Below, in pieces: positions 1-12,529 of a stretch of DNA of 64,000 nt. How positions within the stretch are numbered: position 1 is the stretch's first letter; every line of letters begins with the position of its first letter. The position numbers and the translations under genes were made by a program. The stretch is taken from contig NW_005434561.1 of the NCBI RefSeq assembly GCF_000315625.1, positions 27,535-91,534 on the forward strand, read 5' to 3'. Source of the stretch: Guillardia theta CCMP2712. Taxonomy: Eukaryota; Cryptophyceae; Pyrenomonadales; Geminigeraceae. The notes under the pieces were generated by a model that made no database searches, was not told where the DNA came from, and saw only the letters and a program-made list of their open reading frames with translations.

Positions 1-412
1 GTCTTCTGAGTGCCCTCATCCTCGTCCTTCCCCTCCTCCCCTCCCCCTCCCCCTCCCCCTCCTGCACGTGCCTCATCCGAGTAAATCTCAAACTCCACAT
101 TCAGCTGCTTCTTCGACCATCGCACAGAATGTCCTGCACATGCTCAGCCTGTTCGCGCTTCTGCTTCCCTCCTCACCCGTGCGCGGTCGCACGATCTTCA
201 CGTACGCAGCGTCTCCCGGCGCCATGCTCCCGTCCCGCGCGCCCCTCCATCCTCTTTCCTCCCACACTCCACCGAAGGAACCAAGGCCTATCCCCCCTCC
301 CAACACAGCTCGACCCCTATCGCATGCCTCTGCAGCTCCGCCATCGTCCCTGCCCTGCTCCCGTGATGAGGTTGGACACGAGATGAAGTTTACAAGGCAA
401 GGATTCGGAATG

Positions 413-574
413 ACGAGAGGAGAGGAGAGGAGAGGAGAGGAGAGGAGAGGAGAGGAGAGGAGAGGAGAGGAGAGGAGAGGAGAGGAGAGGAGAGGAGAGG
501 AGAGGAGAGGAGAGGAGAGGAGAGGAGAGGAGAGGAGAGGAGAGGAGAGGAGAGGAGAGGAGAGGAGAGGAGAG
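413..574. repeat. AGAGG pentanucleotide microsatellite
   Basis: About 32 uninterrupted copies of the 5-bp unit AGAGG. A unit not divisible by 3 keeps several frames open on both strands, so reading frames through it are not evidence of genes. The flanks (1-412, 575-680) show no gene I can support. The same unit recurs at 41930-42105. Confidence 0.95.
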
Positions 575-679
575 CACAGGCCAGAAGGCAAGAGAACAGG
601 AAAGGGGAGCAGAAGACTCAAGTTTGGTGAGCTCACGCGAGAGCGACGGGAAGGGTGGTGTGCTAACGACCAGAGAGCT

Positions 680-2224
<1,545 letters not shown>

Positions 2225-2328
2225 CCATCCACAACCTGCCGGGAAGGATGTTTAGAATCTAAAGTGAAGAGAAAGAACAGAAGATGTGGAGGAAGTAGAA
2301 GATGCATAGGGATGACTGAGTGAGATGG

Positions 2329-2569
<241 letters not shown>

Positions 2570-2617
2570 TGAAAGATAGACACCATTTTATAAAGGCTAT
2601 GGAGCGCTGCCTCGTAA

Positions 2618-2691
2618 GCTTCCGTAGCTCAGTCGGTCAGAGCGAACGGCTGTTAACCGTTAGGTCGCAGGTTCGAGCCCTGCCGGGAGCG
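2618..2691 (+). tRNA. tRNA-Asn (anticodon GTT)
   Basis: A full cloverleaf is visible. The 7-bp acceptor stem is GCTTCCG/CGGGAGC with one T-G pair. The D-stem is GCTC/GAGC, the anticodon stem AACGG/CCGTT with loop CTGTTAA (GTT at 2652-2654), and the T-stem GCAGG/CCTGC with TTCGAGC. No intron and no encoded CCA. A run of five Ts at 2699-2703 is a good RNA polymerase III terminator. The internal A and B boxes (TAGCTCAGTCGG and GGTTCGAGCCC) are intact, so the gene is probably functional. Confidence 0.95.
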
Positions 2692-2698
2692 CGAATCC

Positions 2699-2703
2699 TT
2701 TTT
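2699..2703 (+). terminator. Pol III T-run terminator of tRNA-Asn
   Basis: Five consecutive Ts, eight bases after the tRNA discriminator base. This is the standard RNA polymerase III stop signal. Confidence 0.8.
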
Positions 2704-2841
2704 GCGCTCAGCCGCTCAACTTTTATATTCCAAGTGGATGACGCGCGCCATATCAGAGACTATCAGAGGACCTGTTAGAGCAGTGCCATTTCGTTCCAAC
2801 ACCGCTGTGGAAGAATGTTTGTCCTGCAGCCCTCAATATTT

Positions 2842-3948
2842 TTACCTTTTATTTTGGTTTTCCCATTGCTTTTTCTTTTCTAAGTAAGATAACCTCAAGA
2901 CTCCTGCTTCTTCTTCAAACTTTTTTCGTTCTTCACTGTCAAGTGCTCTCCATTTCTCTCCTATTTTTCGTCCCATCTCTAAAAACTCAATGCCAGGGTT
3001 CTCATCTTTCACAGACTGCCTGATCTTATTTGAAAACAGCACGAAAGGACTGCAAGGAAGTCTTGGAGCTTCCTGCAAAGATACTTCAAAATCCTATTTG
3101 AATCAAGACATTGAATTACTAGGGGTCGTTTTTTCTTTTTCTTCTTTCTCGAAAGAGGACCTGGAAAGCATAAATATCATGACGCCAGGCACGAACATCA
3201 AACCTTGGTCTAAGTCTGTGAGATGGCTGGCTCCTTGCACGTCCTGCTGATTATCATGGGGCTTTAATTCTTGACCCTGCGTTTCCTTTTCTTGATTCAC
3301 GATTGAATTTTGAGCTAAAAGCGAATTTTCAGCTGCACTTGCAGCTGTCATGTCACGAACAGCGGTTTGTCCATCAGCTGTTTGTGAGAAGCGTTTCCCT
3401 GACAAATGGCTGTACTCCGGTAGGTCTACTGCCATTGCAGCAGAATCATAAGGATTTTGGGGGGGCAAAACCAAGTCATCATATCTTTTTGGAGTTTGTT
3501 GCTGATTGGAAGATGTCGAGCCTTCATTGCGTTTTGCTAGACCAAAACCAGCTTTCTCTTGTTCAGCCTTGTAGTCGAAATTCATCAAAGCCTTCAACAA
3601 AGCATCTGGTGATACAGCTCGTGCACTTCCCATTCTGTAATCTTTTAGGTGCACATCATGACCTTGCAGACCTTTCTCGTCGTTGGCTGTGTCTTCGTCG
3701 TCATGCTCCATTTTGGTGATAGAAGCAAGCATAGTGCTTTGGTCATCGTCGTAACAGGTTGGAGAATAGCTATCACCATCGGAGCACTCATTATCGACTC
3801 CCTGTGAGATACAAGTCGAACAAGGTTTTAGCAAGTCGCATTCGACTCCATTCGCTTTACAACGACTGCAAGCTAACCCGGTGAAACTTTGATAGTTTTG
3901 CAGATCATGTATTTTTGATCTCTGCTTCTGACTGCCACTGTCAGTCAT
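2842..3948 (-). CDS. Zn2Cys6-like zinc cluster plus HMG-box protein
   Basis: Probably a nuclear DNA-binding regulator. From the ATG at 3948 the first exon has a six-Cys cluster at about residues 27-54 with spacing C-x2-C-x6-C-x5-C-x2-C-x8-C, as in fungal-type Zn2Cys6 binuclear domains. An acidic and Gln/Ser-rich linker of about 200 residues follows. The downstream exon (about 3075-2842) encodes an HMG box: PFVLFSNKIRQ, NPG, GEKWRALDSEERKKFEEEA, ending shortly after in Lys/Gln-rich sequence. The two parts lie in different frames. A 36-nt intron starting GTAATT and ending TTGAAG would join them in phase, but other acceptors exist, so the junction is unproven. If they are not joined, these are two adjacent genes or a frameshifted one. 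Zn2Cys6 with an HMG box is not a common pairing. Confidence 0.65.
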
Positions 3949-3959
3949 GAATCCACTCG

Positions 3960-4860
3960 CAGATATGAAAGAATATTTTCATGGAATCAATCATCTACAT
4001 TCTATGCGTGAAGGGCAAAGCCATTCAGGTTTCGATCTCTGATTTAGCGTCCGAATGCCAGTACAATTTGATTTTCGATGCGCAGTGAACTGGAATTCTT
4101 GAAATACTTTGGCTACCTGCTGTTTTGTCTCGTCACATGTTGAATTGAATAAAGAAGACTGGGGTGATGATATTTCCTGTCATTTCTTCCTTCGCTTGCT
4201 CATCGGCATTGACCCGACGACCTCCATGGAGCTACGGCGCCTGAGGGCGTGGAGGACGGGGGGGAGGCGGGGAAAGTGAAGCGTACTAGATAAATTAAAA
4301 TGATAGTCACGGAAATATCAGTACTACTTGAGAACTGGTACTTCACTTAGTACCAGAATAGCGAGATTGCTGCGACTTTTTGTACGGGGTTTTCGATGCT
4401 CCTTGATCGCTAAAATAGTTGTTGCAAAGCCCCTGACCACCCCCCAGTTTTGACGAGCAACTGGTAGGATGTGACGATGGGGCAGGGGTGGTGGGGAGGG
4501 ACGCCAGTCAAACGTGGAAAGGACCTACTCTTCTGTACATCCCTGGGGCGAGCGAATGGAGAGGAGGAACAGAGATGCGCCATGGAGCCTGACGATGATA
4601 TGAAGAGGAAGAGTTGAACTGAAGGAGAAAACACAATGAGCAGCATTGCAGGAGCCATGTCGACTTGTACTCTCACTGAATACGACACCAGGAGCGACTG
4701 CGATCAACTTTGCGTGTGCTCAAAACAAGAAGGGTCTTAAATTCTCAAACTCGGGCAAAGGATCAACCGTTTGTGAATTCTTTATTTACAAAGCAATCTG
4801 ACCATCGTTACATCTTGGCTCAAGTCTTAAAGGAACGTCGAGGAACTATGTGTAAAAGTC
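3960..4860. other. Intergenic, no gene seen
   Basis: No frame here has convincing protein-like composition or splice continuity. It contains a short palindromic stretch (GGTACTTCACTTAGTACC near 4340) and a G-rich patch (4245-4275). Confidence 0.5.
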
Positions 4861-4863
4861 TTC

Positions 4864-6250
4864 CTAAATGGTTCCAGCTTGAATATTCCATAAGTCAAAA
4901 GCACATACCAAGCTCACCTCGCTATCTTCAGAGACAGTAAGTAGCGCGAGAGACTCTTTGTTATCGTTGGCCTTGGTATACGTCGAGAAAACCGTACTTC
5001 CACACCTAATTTCGCACATGCATATGTCAGAACATGAATGACTTTGAATTGACCTTCTTGAACGTACCTCCAACAGTAGTTTGCACCAGGCAGATGCTTT
5101 TTCTCGAAGCATCTTGGGCATTTATACGTACCTACAAAAACCTCACAACTTCTCTTGCAAATCAGCAGAACATCTCACTCTTTTCTCCATCCAAATTTGC
5201 TTTCTGCAATGCAATCGCAAGTTTTGTGAGCTGATAGGGAATGATAGTTGCACCGACCAATATCCCACCAGCCACCACTGCTCTTCCAGCAGGAGTTTGC
5301 GGCGTGATATCTCCAAAACCAACCTGTTGATTCCTGTTGGTTGGATCGTATGTACAGTATCATGTCACTGACCGTTGTCAAAGTGGTGACTGCAAAGTAA
5401 AAGGACGTGAAGAAATTCTCTCTGAAACAGCATTAGGCTGAAGATGGTGACGAAATGCGAGATACAAAGCAGGGTTGTATGGTGCCTGTGAATACCTTGC
5501 AGTCAAAACCAAATGTCTCAGATGGATTTCAGATGGTCTGACCTCAACAGAGTAGAACATTCCGGTTGCAATGAAAAGTGTTGTCCAAACGGTGCTTCCG
5601 ACGCGAAGAAACTGCAGACTTTCGTTTCCGGATCGTCACAGTGAAATGATGTATTTTCACCTCGAGCTGATAGGGTTGAATCTCAAAGTTCTTCGGCAAA
5701 AACGGCTGATACAGCCTCTTAAAGCTCCTGTCGTCCTTGAGATACCTGTTGCCCTTGCAAGTCAATCAAGGGAAGCCTGATGTCCTCCCGTTGCCTCTGA
5801 AGTCGCAGAACGCGCAGAAGACGCAAAAACGTGAACCCAGTGAAATTTCCCAATCCTAAGGCGCGCAGGGTGTACGGAACGAATGAGATGAAATCGACAA
5901 CCATCTCCCATTTCAGCAGATATCTGTGGTGATGTTGATGGAGATGACAATATCTTTGCTGACTAACCTCAGCTTGAAGTTTCTTGAATACCATCTCAGT
6001 ACGTATTCGGTAATGAAAAGTTTGTTCACCACATCCTCTACCTGGCCGCACCATGTCACAAAGCACGTGGTACTCATGGCAATGAACTAGCCTGATTCAA
6101 CCGTATTCGCGATTGATAGTCTAGTGACACAGTTTGCTCTGCCAGAACGAAACATCCCACAAGTACCTGAGCTCGACCCATTCAGTAATGCATATCATGT
6201 GATAGAGACCATGACCGTGAACGCAATGAAAATCTCAGTGGCCGGAAGTC
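4864..6250 (-). CDS. Voltage-gated K+ channel with C-terminal zinc ribbon, multi-exon
   Basis: Membrane K+ channel of six-transmembrane type. Solved exons, in transcript order, read FITEYVLRWY (end of S2), KWEMVVDFISFVPYT (S3), FTGFTFLRLLRVLRLQRQ (S4, Arg every third residue), PFLPKNFEIQPYQ, STVWTTLFIATGMFYSVE (S5), a 20-nt microexon encoding APYNPAL, then ENFFTSFYFAVTTLTT, and VGFGDITP (pore helix and selectivity filter TTVGFGD split by an intron), followed by S6. The tail carries CPRC-x13-CWRCG, a four-Cys zinc ribbon split by an intron. Solved introns, all GT-AG: 5006-5067, 5132-5178, 5324-5372, 5422-5465, 5486-5542, 5612-5660, 5706-5745 and 5924-5967 (40-62 nt). S1 probably lies near 6150-6250 (IFIAFTVM), where the junctions and true start are unresolved. 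The subfamily is not assigned. Confidence 0.88.
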
Positions 6251-6449
6251 TCAAAAACCGGTTTACACTCCGTGCTAATGGCAACGATGGTTTCGAACGC
6301 CTTTCTCTGAATTTTTGTCTTTGCATTGAAAGCCCTTCGACACTTGAGACTGAAGACAAATCAACTCTTCCTCTCCCTCCTTGCCTTGCTTTGAACTCAC
6401 TTGGTCTGCTCCGACATGTGTGCGACATGGCTCTGTCTTGTCGAACCTA

Positions 6450-7600
6450 GTGCATGGTAACCTTCATAGCACCGCACACAGGACGGTTCAACCTCAAACC
6501 AACTTCTGTGAAATGCAGTACTTTGTGAGAGGATATGTCCTGCAGCCAGCCCACGGGGGCATAGAGCAAATGCCATCCTAGCAAGCTACCGTCAGCCATG
6601 TCATCGATTTATGACAGAAAGAAGAAGAAACAAGGACTTAGAAACATAGACAGCGCACGCTCTTGGTGCAGCAAGCGGCTCAAGGCATGTCTGGCATGTC
6701 TTTTGCCGCTCGCTCCTCGTGCTTCCTCCATGTCGCGCCTCCTCTCTCACCAGGTTCCCGACATGCTGCCAGCAGGCACCACCATGCCTGGCGTGACTAG
6801 TCCCATACGGTCCAGTTCGAGCTCGCCTCAGATGACCGACCTCCGGCGGAAGCGGCTGGCACTCCGCCGGGCCTCAGGCTCGGAGGCTCGCCACCGGGCC
6901 CGGGCCGGCCCGCCGTCCGATCGGTTCCGAGCGACCGTAGTACCTGGAATTATGAAAGTCACAGTGCCGAGTCGGGAAACTTGATGATTGAAAGTTAAGT
7001 TCAGTGGGGGACAGCAGTTTCAAGCAGCCTCCGTAGGCAGGATGAGGGTTGGTTCTCGCTCTCTTTTCTCTTCTCGCCGTATGCGGCCTGCACGTGCTGA
7101 TTGAGTTTAACTTAACTTTGAGTAAACGCGAAAGTGACCGAGCCCGGCGGTTCCAGAAGTTCCGGCGAAGTTCTCACGGCGATGCAGTCAGCCATCATAC
7201 GTGGTTTCAGTCCGGGTCAGTGCGTCGGATCATCGGACGGTCAAAAAGGTTCCGAAACGAAGGGGTTGAAAGGCATTGACTACCGGTATAGTGAAGCTCT
7301 GAAAGGGGGGTACTTTGATCAAAGACGGGGTGGATCTCGGAGCGACTCGTATGTCGGAATGGAGTACACCTGGCATGAGGGCGAACTTCCGAAACGAGAC
7401 TGGCTCGTAGAGTCGTAGAGAAGGAGATGCTCTTGCAGTCAATGTGTACCTCCTCTCGTAGAGTCGTAGAGAAGGAGATGCTCCTGCAGTCAATGTGTAC
7501 CTCCTCTCTTTCATGCTTCTGATGCCCATGTTGCTCCTCCGGTCAAGCGTGCTGAGTCTCCATCGATGTCAGCGTGGATCACTGACCCATGACTTGCCAG
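6450..7600. other. Gene-free region with GC-rich island and 51-bp direct repeat
   Basis: No convincing coding frame. 6826-6960 is a CCGG/GGCCC-rich island. 7105-7126 carries the motif GTTTAACTTAACTTTGAGTA, with a related partial copy at 6990-7003. TTCCGAAA/GAAGTTCC words recur at 7150-7400. 7405-7455 and 7456-7506 are two near-identical 51-bp tandem copies. Confidence 0.6.
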
Positions 7601-7604
7601 TTGT

Positions 7605-10554
7605 GTGCGCAGCAGCTCGACCATGCTGCGGGCGTGCTGCCTGATAGAAGACTACATACAACGTTTCGAGATCACAACGCTCAAGGACGAGACGTGCTCC
7701 ATGGATAACCCGATGAAGGCGAGGACCACTTTTGGTCTCATGCTCAAGGACGACGTGGTAGACAACACGCTGGTCGGAGGGTCAGCCCACAGACTTCTGA
7801 GGGCGGGAGACAGGTAGCAGCAGCAGGCGTCCTAGCTCTCATGATGACGCCTCTCCCGCTAGGATAGTGAGGGTGGAGGGTCGTGCCTTTGACCTCCCTG
7901 ACCTTCATGCCTTGATGCTTGGTGACGATGTTCCTGGGTCGCATGTTGAGATCTCCGTGGCAGAGCCGTTCACGGTTGTGAGCATGATCGTGTCGAAGCC
8001 TTCCTGACTGTTGGTGGCAGGGACGAGTGAGAGAGGTCTGCCTGCAGAGGATGGAGAGTGGGAAGCTGGGGCTGAGGAGGAGGATGTTTGAGCTCTTCAC
8101 CTGCCGTAACAGCCCTCTGCTCTTTTTGTTGCGCCTGCTTACGCGGATCCTCGCAGTGAAGCATCGCGCCAGCAGCAGGGACGATCAAGTCAGTCTCGAT
8201 GAGATCCAGGAGTGCCTTAGCATCTGGTCCAACCTCATGGCGGCGGAGGATGCGCGCTGGGGTGAGGTGGCGGAGAGTGTCAAGAGATTCAAGAGGACGA
8301 TGCTGGACCTGGTCGCACAAGTGAAGAACGAGCTGAGGAGGCAGGAGGAGGTCCAGAAGCGAGAGCAGCTGCACTCCATGGTGAGTGAAGGTTGGTTCAT
8401 GCGCTGTGAGACTCAGGCGACTGACATGGCAGGCGGACGTGGTGCTGGCAAGGAGGAGACTCGAACGGAAAGAGCAGGAGCTTGCAGGCAGAAAAAGCAT
8501 GTTTGACATGCATAAACTGCAACATGATAGTCCATCAACTGCCAGAGATTTGCATCCGGAAACAAGTCATCCTCACATACAAGATCCGCTGTATGAGCAA
8601 AAGCATGATTGCAAAACTTGCAGCAGACGAGAACACACACTGGGAAAAATGACTGAAATGCTCGCAAGATACAAAACGCGTACAAGTAAAGTTCAGCCCG
8701 AATCCACATTTCAATGGTGGATACGCAGGGCAAAAGAAAGCAAGAGGCTGCGGGGGGCATGCGAGCGGGCAGGAAGGCGGTGGCTGCAGGAGAGAGCAGC
8801 GAGGGCGCTCGGGGGCTGGAGAGAGGCAGCGGGCGAGGCGTCGAGGAAGCGAGGGGTGATGGGGCGTGCAGTAAGGCGGATGAAGAGCAGGAGCGCGGCA
8901 GAGGCGATGGAAGGGTGGAAGGAGAGGACGAAGGAGAGCAAGAGGCTGCGGGGGGCATGCGAGCGGGCAGGAAGGCGGTGGCTGCAGGAGAGAGCAGCGA
9001 GGGCGCTCGGGGGCTGGAGAGAGGCAGCGGGCGAGGCGTCGAGGAAGCGAGGGGTGATGGGGCGTGCAGTAAGGCGGATGAAGAGCAGGAGCGCGGCAGA
9101 GGCGATGGAAGGGTGGAAGGAGAGGACGAAGGAGAGCAAGAGGCTGTTGGGGGCATGCGAGCGGGCAGGAAGGCGGTGGCTGCAGGAGAGAGCAGCGAGG
9201 GCGCTCGGGGGCTGGAGGGAGGCAGCGGGCGAGGCGTCGAGGAAGCGAGGGGTGATGGGGCGTGCAGTAAGGCGGATGAAGAGCAGGAGCGCGGCAGAGG
9301 CGATGGAAGGGTGGAAGGAGAGGACGAAGGAGAGCAAGAGGCTGCGGGGGGCATGCGAGCGGGCAGGAAGGCGGTGGCTGCAGGAGAGAGCAGCGAGGGC
9401 GCTCGGGGGCTGGAGGGAGGCAGCGGGCGAGGCGTCGAGGAAGCGAGGGGTGATGGGGCGTGCAGTAAGGCGGATGAAGAGCAGGAGCGCGGCAGAGGCG
9501 ATGGAAGGGTGGAAGGAGAGGACGAAGGAGAGCAAGAGGCTGCGGGGGGCATGCGAGCGGGCAGGAAGGCGGTGGCTGCAGGAGAGAGCAGCGAGGGCGC
9601 TCGGGGGCTGGATTTTATTTTGCGAGGTTGAGTCTTATGAGCGAGTGTTGCAGTCAAGGCATGTCAATTACCAAGACGCTTCATATGGGTCGGGTCGTAG
9701 ACGAGTGAGTACTTGTTATGAGGTTGTTTCGTTTCATAAAATTTGTACAGGAGTTACTTGGTTGGTCTCAAGGGAGTTTCAGGCAAGTAGATGAAAGTTC
9801 TGGAAATGGTCTCTCAGGTAGCGCAATGTTGTTTGATTTTCTCTTACGATTTCATCAGATGAGACGGACACGATGATGTCGAGTCAGATGGAGAGACTTG
9901 CGAGTTTTCTGCTGAGGAAGACGGAGAGGCTCCTTGCCGAGCGTCACTTCGACAGCCTGGTGGAGGCGGCGGACAGGAGGAGAGAAAATCTCTCCCTCCT
10001 TGAGAGATTGCTGCACGTGAAACGTCATCATTACCTTGAAGACTCGTTCCTGTCATGGCGGATGCTCGTCGACTCAAGACATGGAAGCGAAGGAGGAGGA
10101 GGGAAGCTAGAAGTCAATGACCAGTTGGTTCCCCAGGAGGTACTTGCTCCTCGCTCCTCTTCCTTAAAGCTGGTTCACTCTCCTTTCTCAGGTGTTCTTC
10201 ACTGAGATCCTGCAGTCTTGGCAGCTCGAAAGCAACTCGCAGGCGATCCGGCAGGAGTTTGCCCAAGAGATCAAGGACTGGCAGTCGAGGTTGGAGCAGG
10301 AGGGGGCAGGAGACAACTACAGCAGCATCATGAAGCTGCGCGCCCTTGGCGACCTCTTGCTCAAACTTTGGAACGCAGAGAAAGAGGGGCAGGTGAGGGG
10401 GTCTAGTCGTTCTCCGGCATGCCATGACGCGCATGTGTGACAGTTTCCGCACATCAAGGAAGAGATGGCTGTAAACTTCGGGCCTCCTGCTCCTCCTCCT
10501 CTCCTGATCCGTTCGCAGGTTCTGATCTACGACGACAATCTCGTGGGTATGTGA
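7605..10554 (+). CDS. Coiled-coil protein with Sfi1-like 66-residue repeats, multi-exon
   Basis: Probably a centrosome, basal-body or cytoskeletal protein. An upstream exon (from about 7605, IEDYIQRFEITTLKDE) and a basic coiled-coil exon (about 8050-8380, ending REQLHSM) join by GTGAGT...GGCAG to ADVVLARRRLERKEQE. The central part is four full 66-residue repeats and a partial fifth (8735-9612). Each has two Trp-ended half units (RAARALGGW and SAAEAMEGW), the pattern of centrin-binding Sfi1 repeats. Later exons read MERLASFLLRKTERLL, FFTEILQSWQLESN and FPHIKEEMAVNFG, with stop at 10552-10554. Repeat copies differ by only a few bases. The start is not fixed, and the exons between 7800 and 8050 are uncertain. 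The Sfi1 resemblance is by pattern only. The stop is 86 bp from that of the convergent sulfotransferase gene. Confidence 0.7.
8735..9612 (+). repeat. 198-bp coding tandem repeats (about 4.4 copies)
   Basis: Near-identical direct repeats with period 198 bp (66 codons). Copies differ at a handful of positions, such as CTGCGG versus CTGTTG and GAGAGAGGC versus GAGGGAGGC. Several frames on both strands stay open through the array because it is GC-rich and stop-poor. The frame encoding the RRW...GGW half-repeats matches the flanking exons. Confidence 0.95.
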
Positions 10555-10639
10555 GGAACGAGGGGAGAGAAGAGTGTGAGTAAGGAGAAGATGAAGAAGG
10601 AAGGAGAGGAGGAGAGGAGAGGAGAGGAGGAGAGTAGCT

Positions 10640-12515
10640 TCATTCAAGGCATTCTTTTGCCTGCTCTTTGAGTCTTCGCCTGGCAAGCTCGTACAGTTCC
10701 AGGTCCCCCCAGCATAGCTTCCTTCAGCTTGAACCTCAGCAGCGGAAGAGATAAACAGGTAGACAGCAGGAGGACGATACCTGAGCTCAGGTAAAACGTC
10801 TTCTTGTATGATCTTCTCCTCAACAGAGCGATCTCGCTTATCGTTTCTGTTCTTCACACCCTGACAACTCGTCCGGGAAAGTCCAAACCAACTGTTTTCA
10901 AACCCTCAGCGCTCTTTGCTTCCTCTTCATCCTCACCGCCTCCTCACTGACCTCTTGGCACAATGCTTCTCATCTCCCCCTCTCGAGGCATCAGAAATCC
11001 CTTCCGCAAGGGTCGGCAGGACAGCCTTGCAAGCTTCTTATCACCTCAGACTCCCTCTCCTCCTCCTCTCCACCTCCAGCACTCGGACAGTCGAGTTCCA
11101 GTCCTCAAGGATCCCGATGAACTGTAAGAGTCAGCATCAGCTGCAGCCGTTGCCTCCCCCTCCCACCTTGAACGATCTCATCATGTTCTCCCGCGCTCTC
11201 TTCACCATCTGCTCCGTTGGCCCCCCCGACTCGTCCGACTTGCAATCTCCTGAGAACCCGCAGAAATATCTCGTCTGCACCACCAGGCCTTCAGTCTACC
11301 CCCGAGCTCACCGCCACTGAGCAGAGGACCTGTAAATTGCACCAGCGGCCGAACTCATTGATCGATCGACAGGTCTCGTTCCTGCACATGCCCTTCCTCC
11401 TCAGCCCCCACCTCAACCCCCTCGCGCTTGCCTTGCACAGTCCAAGAACGGCTGAACCCCTTTGCTCCTTCTTACTTGCTCCTGTCCTCCTGTCACCTTC
11501 ACCTCCGCGTGCTGCCCCTCACCTGGTAGACTTTCGACTTGGCTTGCACGCGATCGAAATCGTACTGGAGGAACCCAAGGATTCAGTTGTTGCGCATCGA
11601 GGGGCCGACCAACCTGACTGGCCAGACGCAGTATGGGGTGTCGCAAGACGGTAGCGAAGACGACTTTCTTGCGAGAGCTCTGCTGCATCCTCATCAGCGC
11701 AATGACAAGCTGCGGCACACAAGAGAGAAGACACCTCCGACGGCCGTCCGTCTCCGGCCTCTTGACCCTTCCCCTCCAGAGCGCGCGGTTCGAAGAAAAC
11801 ATGCCTGGTGCACGCTCGGGAGGAGCTTTGGACCATGACAAGACAAACCCGAACAGAAGCTGTCGATGATTGGTTGTTGAGTTGATCAAAGACTGCAGAA
11901 AAGTTCCTGTTGATGATGGAAACCCTGAAGGACGGTGACGTACCTCAAGGTATTCTCTGTACATCTTCTCATATGCATCCGGACGCACACGATCGATCTC
12001 CAAGGAGGCGGATGAGACGACAATCAACGCACGTCGTCCCCTCACCTGGTCCAGAGGCAGCCACACGACTCCCTGCGGAACAGCATCTCTCCACTCGCTC
12101 ATCTCCACCATCTCCCTGCGCAATTTCAGATAATCTCAACGTCATGCGCCCGCCAGCTCTACCATCCCTTCCTCGGCTTGACCGCCTTCAGCAAGCTCTG
12201 CTGGACTTTCAGCCACGTTGACAAGACAGCATGATCCCTTCCTTCATCGTCGTCCCTCCCGTCTTGGGGATGTGCAGGAAGAACAGCTGGAACTTCAACG
12301 TCAGGAACTACCGCGCCTGCTCCCTCCCACCTTCTCGGGGTCAACAGGTCTGCAGGGTGCCCTCGAGCGTTCGAGCATGTCAGCAGTAATGTCGCAGATG
12401 CCTTCATAATGATCATCCTCCTCGCGCCCTCACAAGGCGAATGACCTTGGCAAGGCCCCGAGACCCGAGGCTCGAAGTACAGCCATCGGTAGATTGCAAC
12501 TGTGACCACTAACAA
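10640..12515 (-). CDS. Membrane-anchored carbohydrate sulfotransferase, multi-exon
   Basis: Type II Golgi sulfotransferase using PAPS, to judge from its motifs. Near the N-terminus a hydrophobic segment (VQVLLVVTVAIYRWLY) could be the signal anchor. A downstream frame reads FQLFFLHIPKTGGTTM, the 5'-phosphosulfate loop (IPKTGGT). Another exon reads GRRALIVVSSASLEIDRVRPDAYEKMYREYLE. A further exon reads VVFATVLRHPILRLASQ, which fits the 3'-phosphate binding element (LRxPxxRxxSQ). The last exon ends DLELYELARRRLKEQAKECLE, as in uronyl/heparan 2-O-sulfotransferase-like proteins, with stop at 10640-10642. Junctions between these blocks are only partly visible and the acceptor sugar is unknown. Confidence 0.75.
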
Positions 12516-12529
12516 GACCTGGACGAGCG

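Noticed and set aside
8711-9657. Large open frames on the minus strand and in the second plus frame of the 198-bp repeats
   Set aside because: They exist only because the repeat is GC-rich and stop-poor; the frame with Trp-spaced helices agrees with the flanking exons.
11539-11838. Plus-strand exon opposite the sulfotransferase
   Set aside because: The minus frame carries the PAPS-binding motifs in order, so the plus frame is a shadow.
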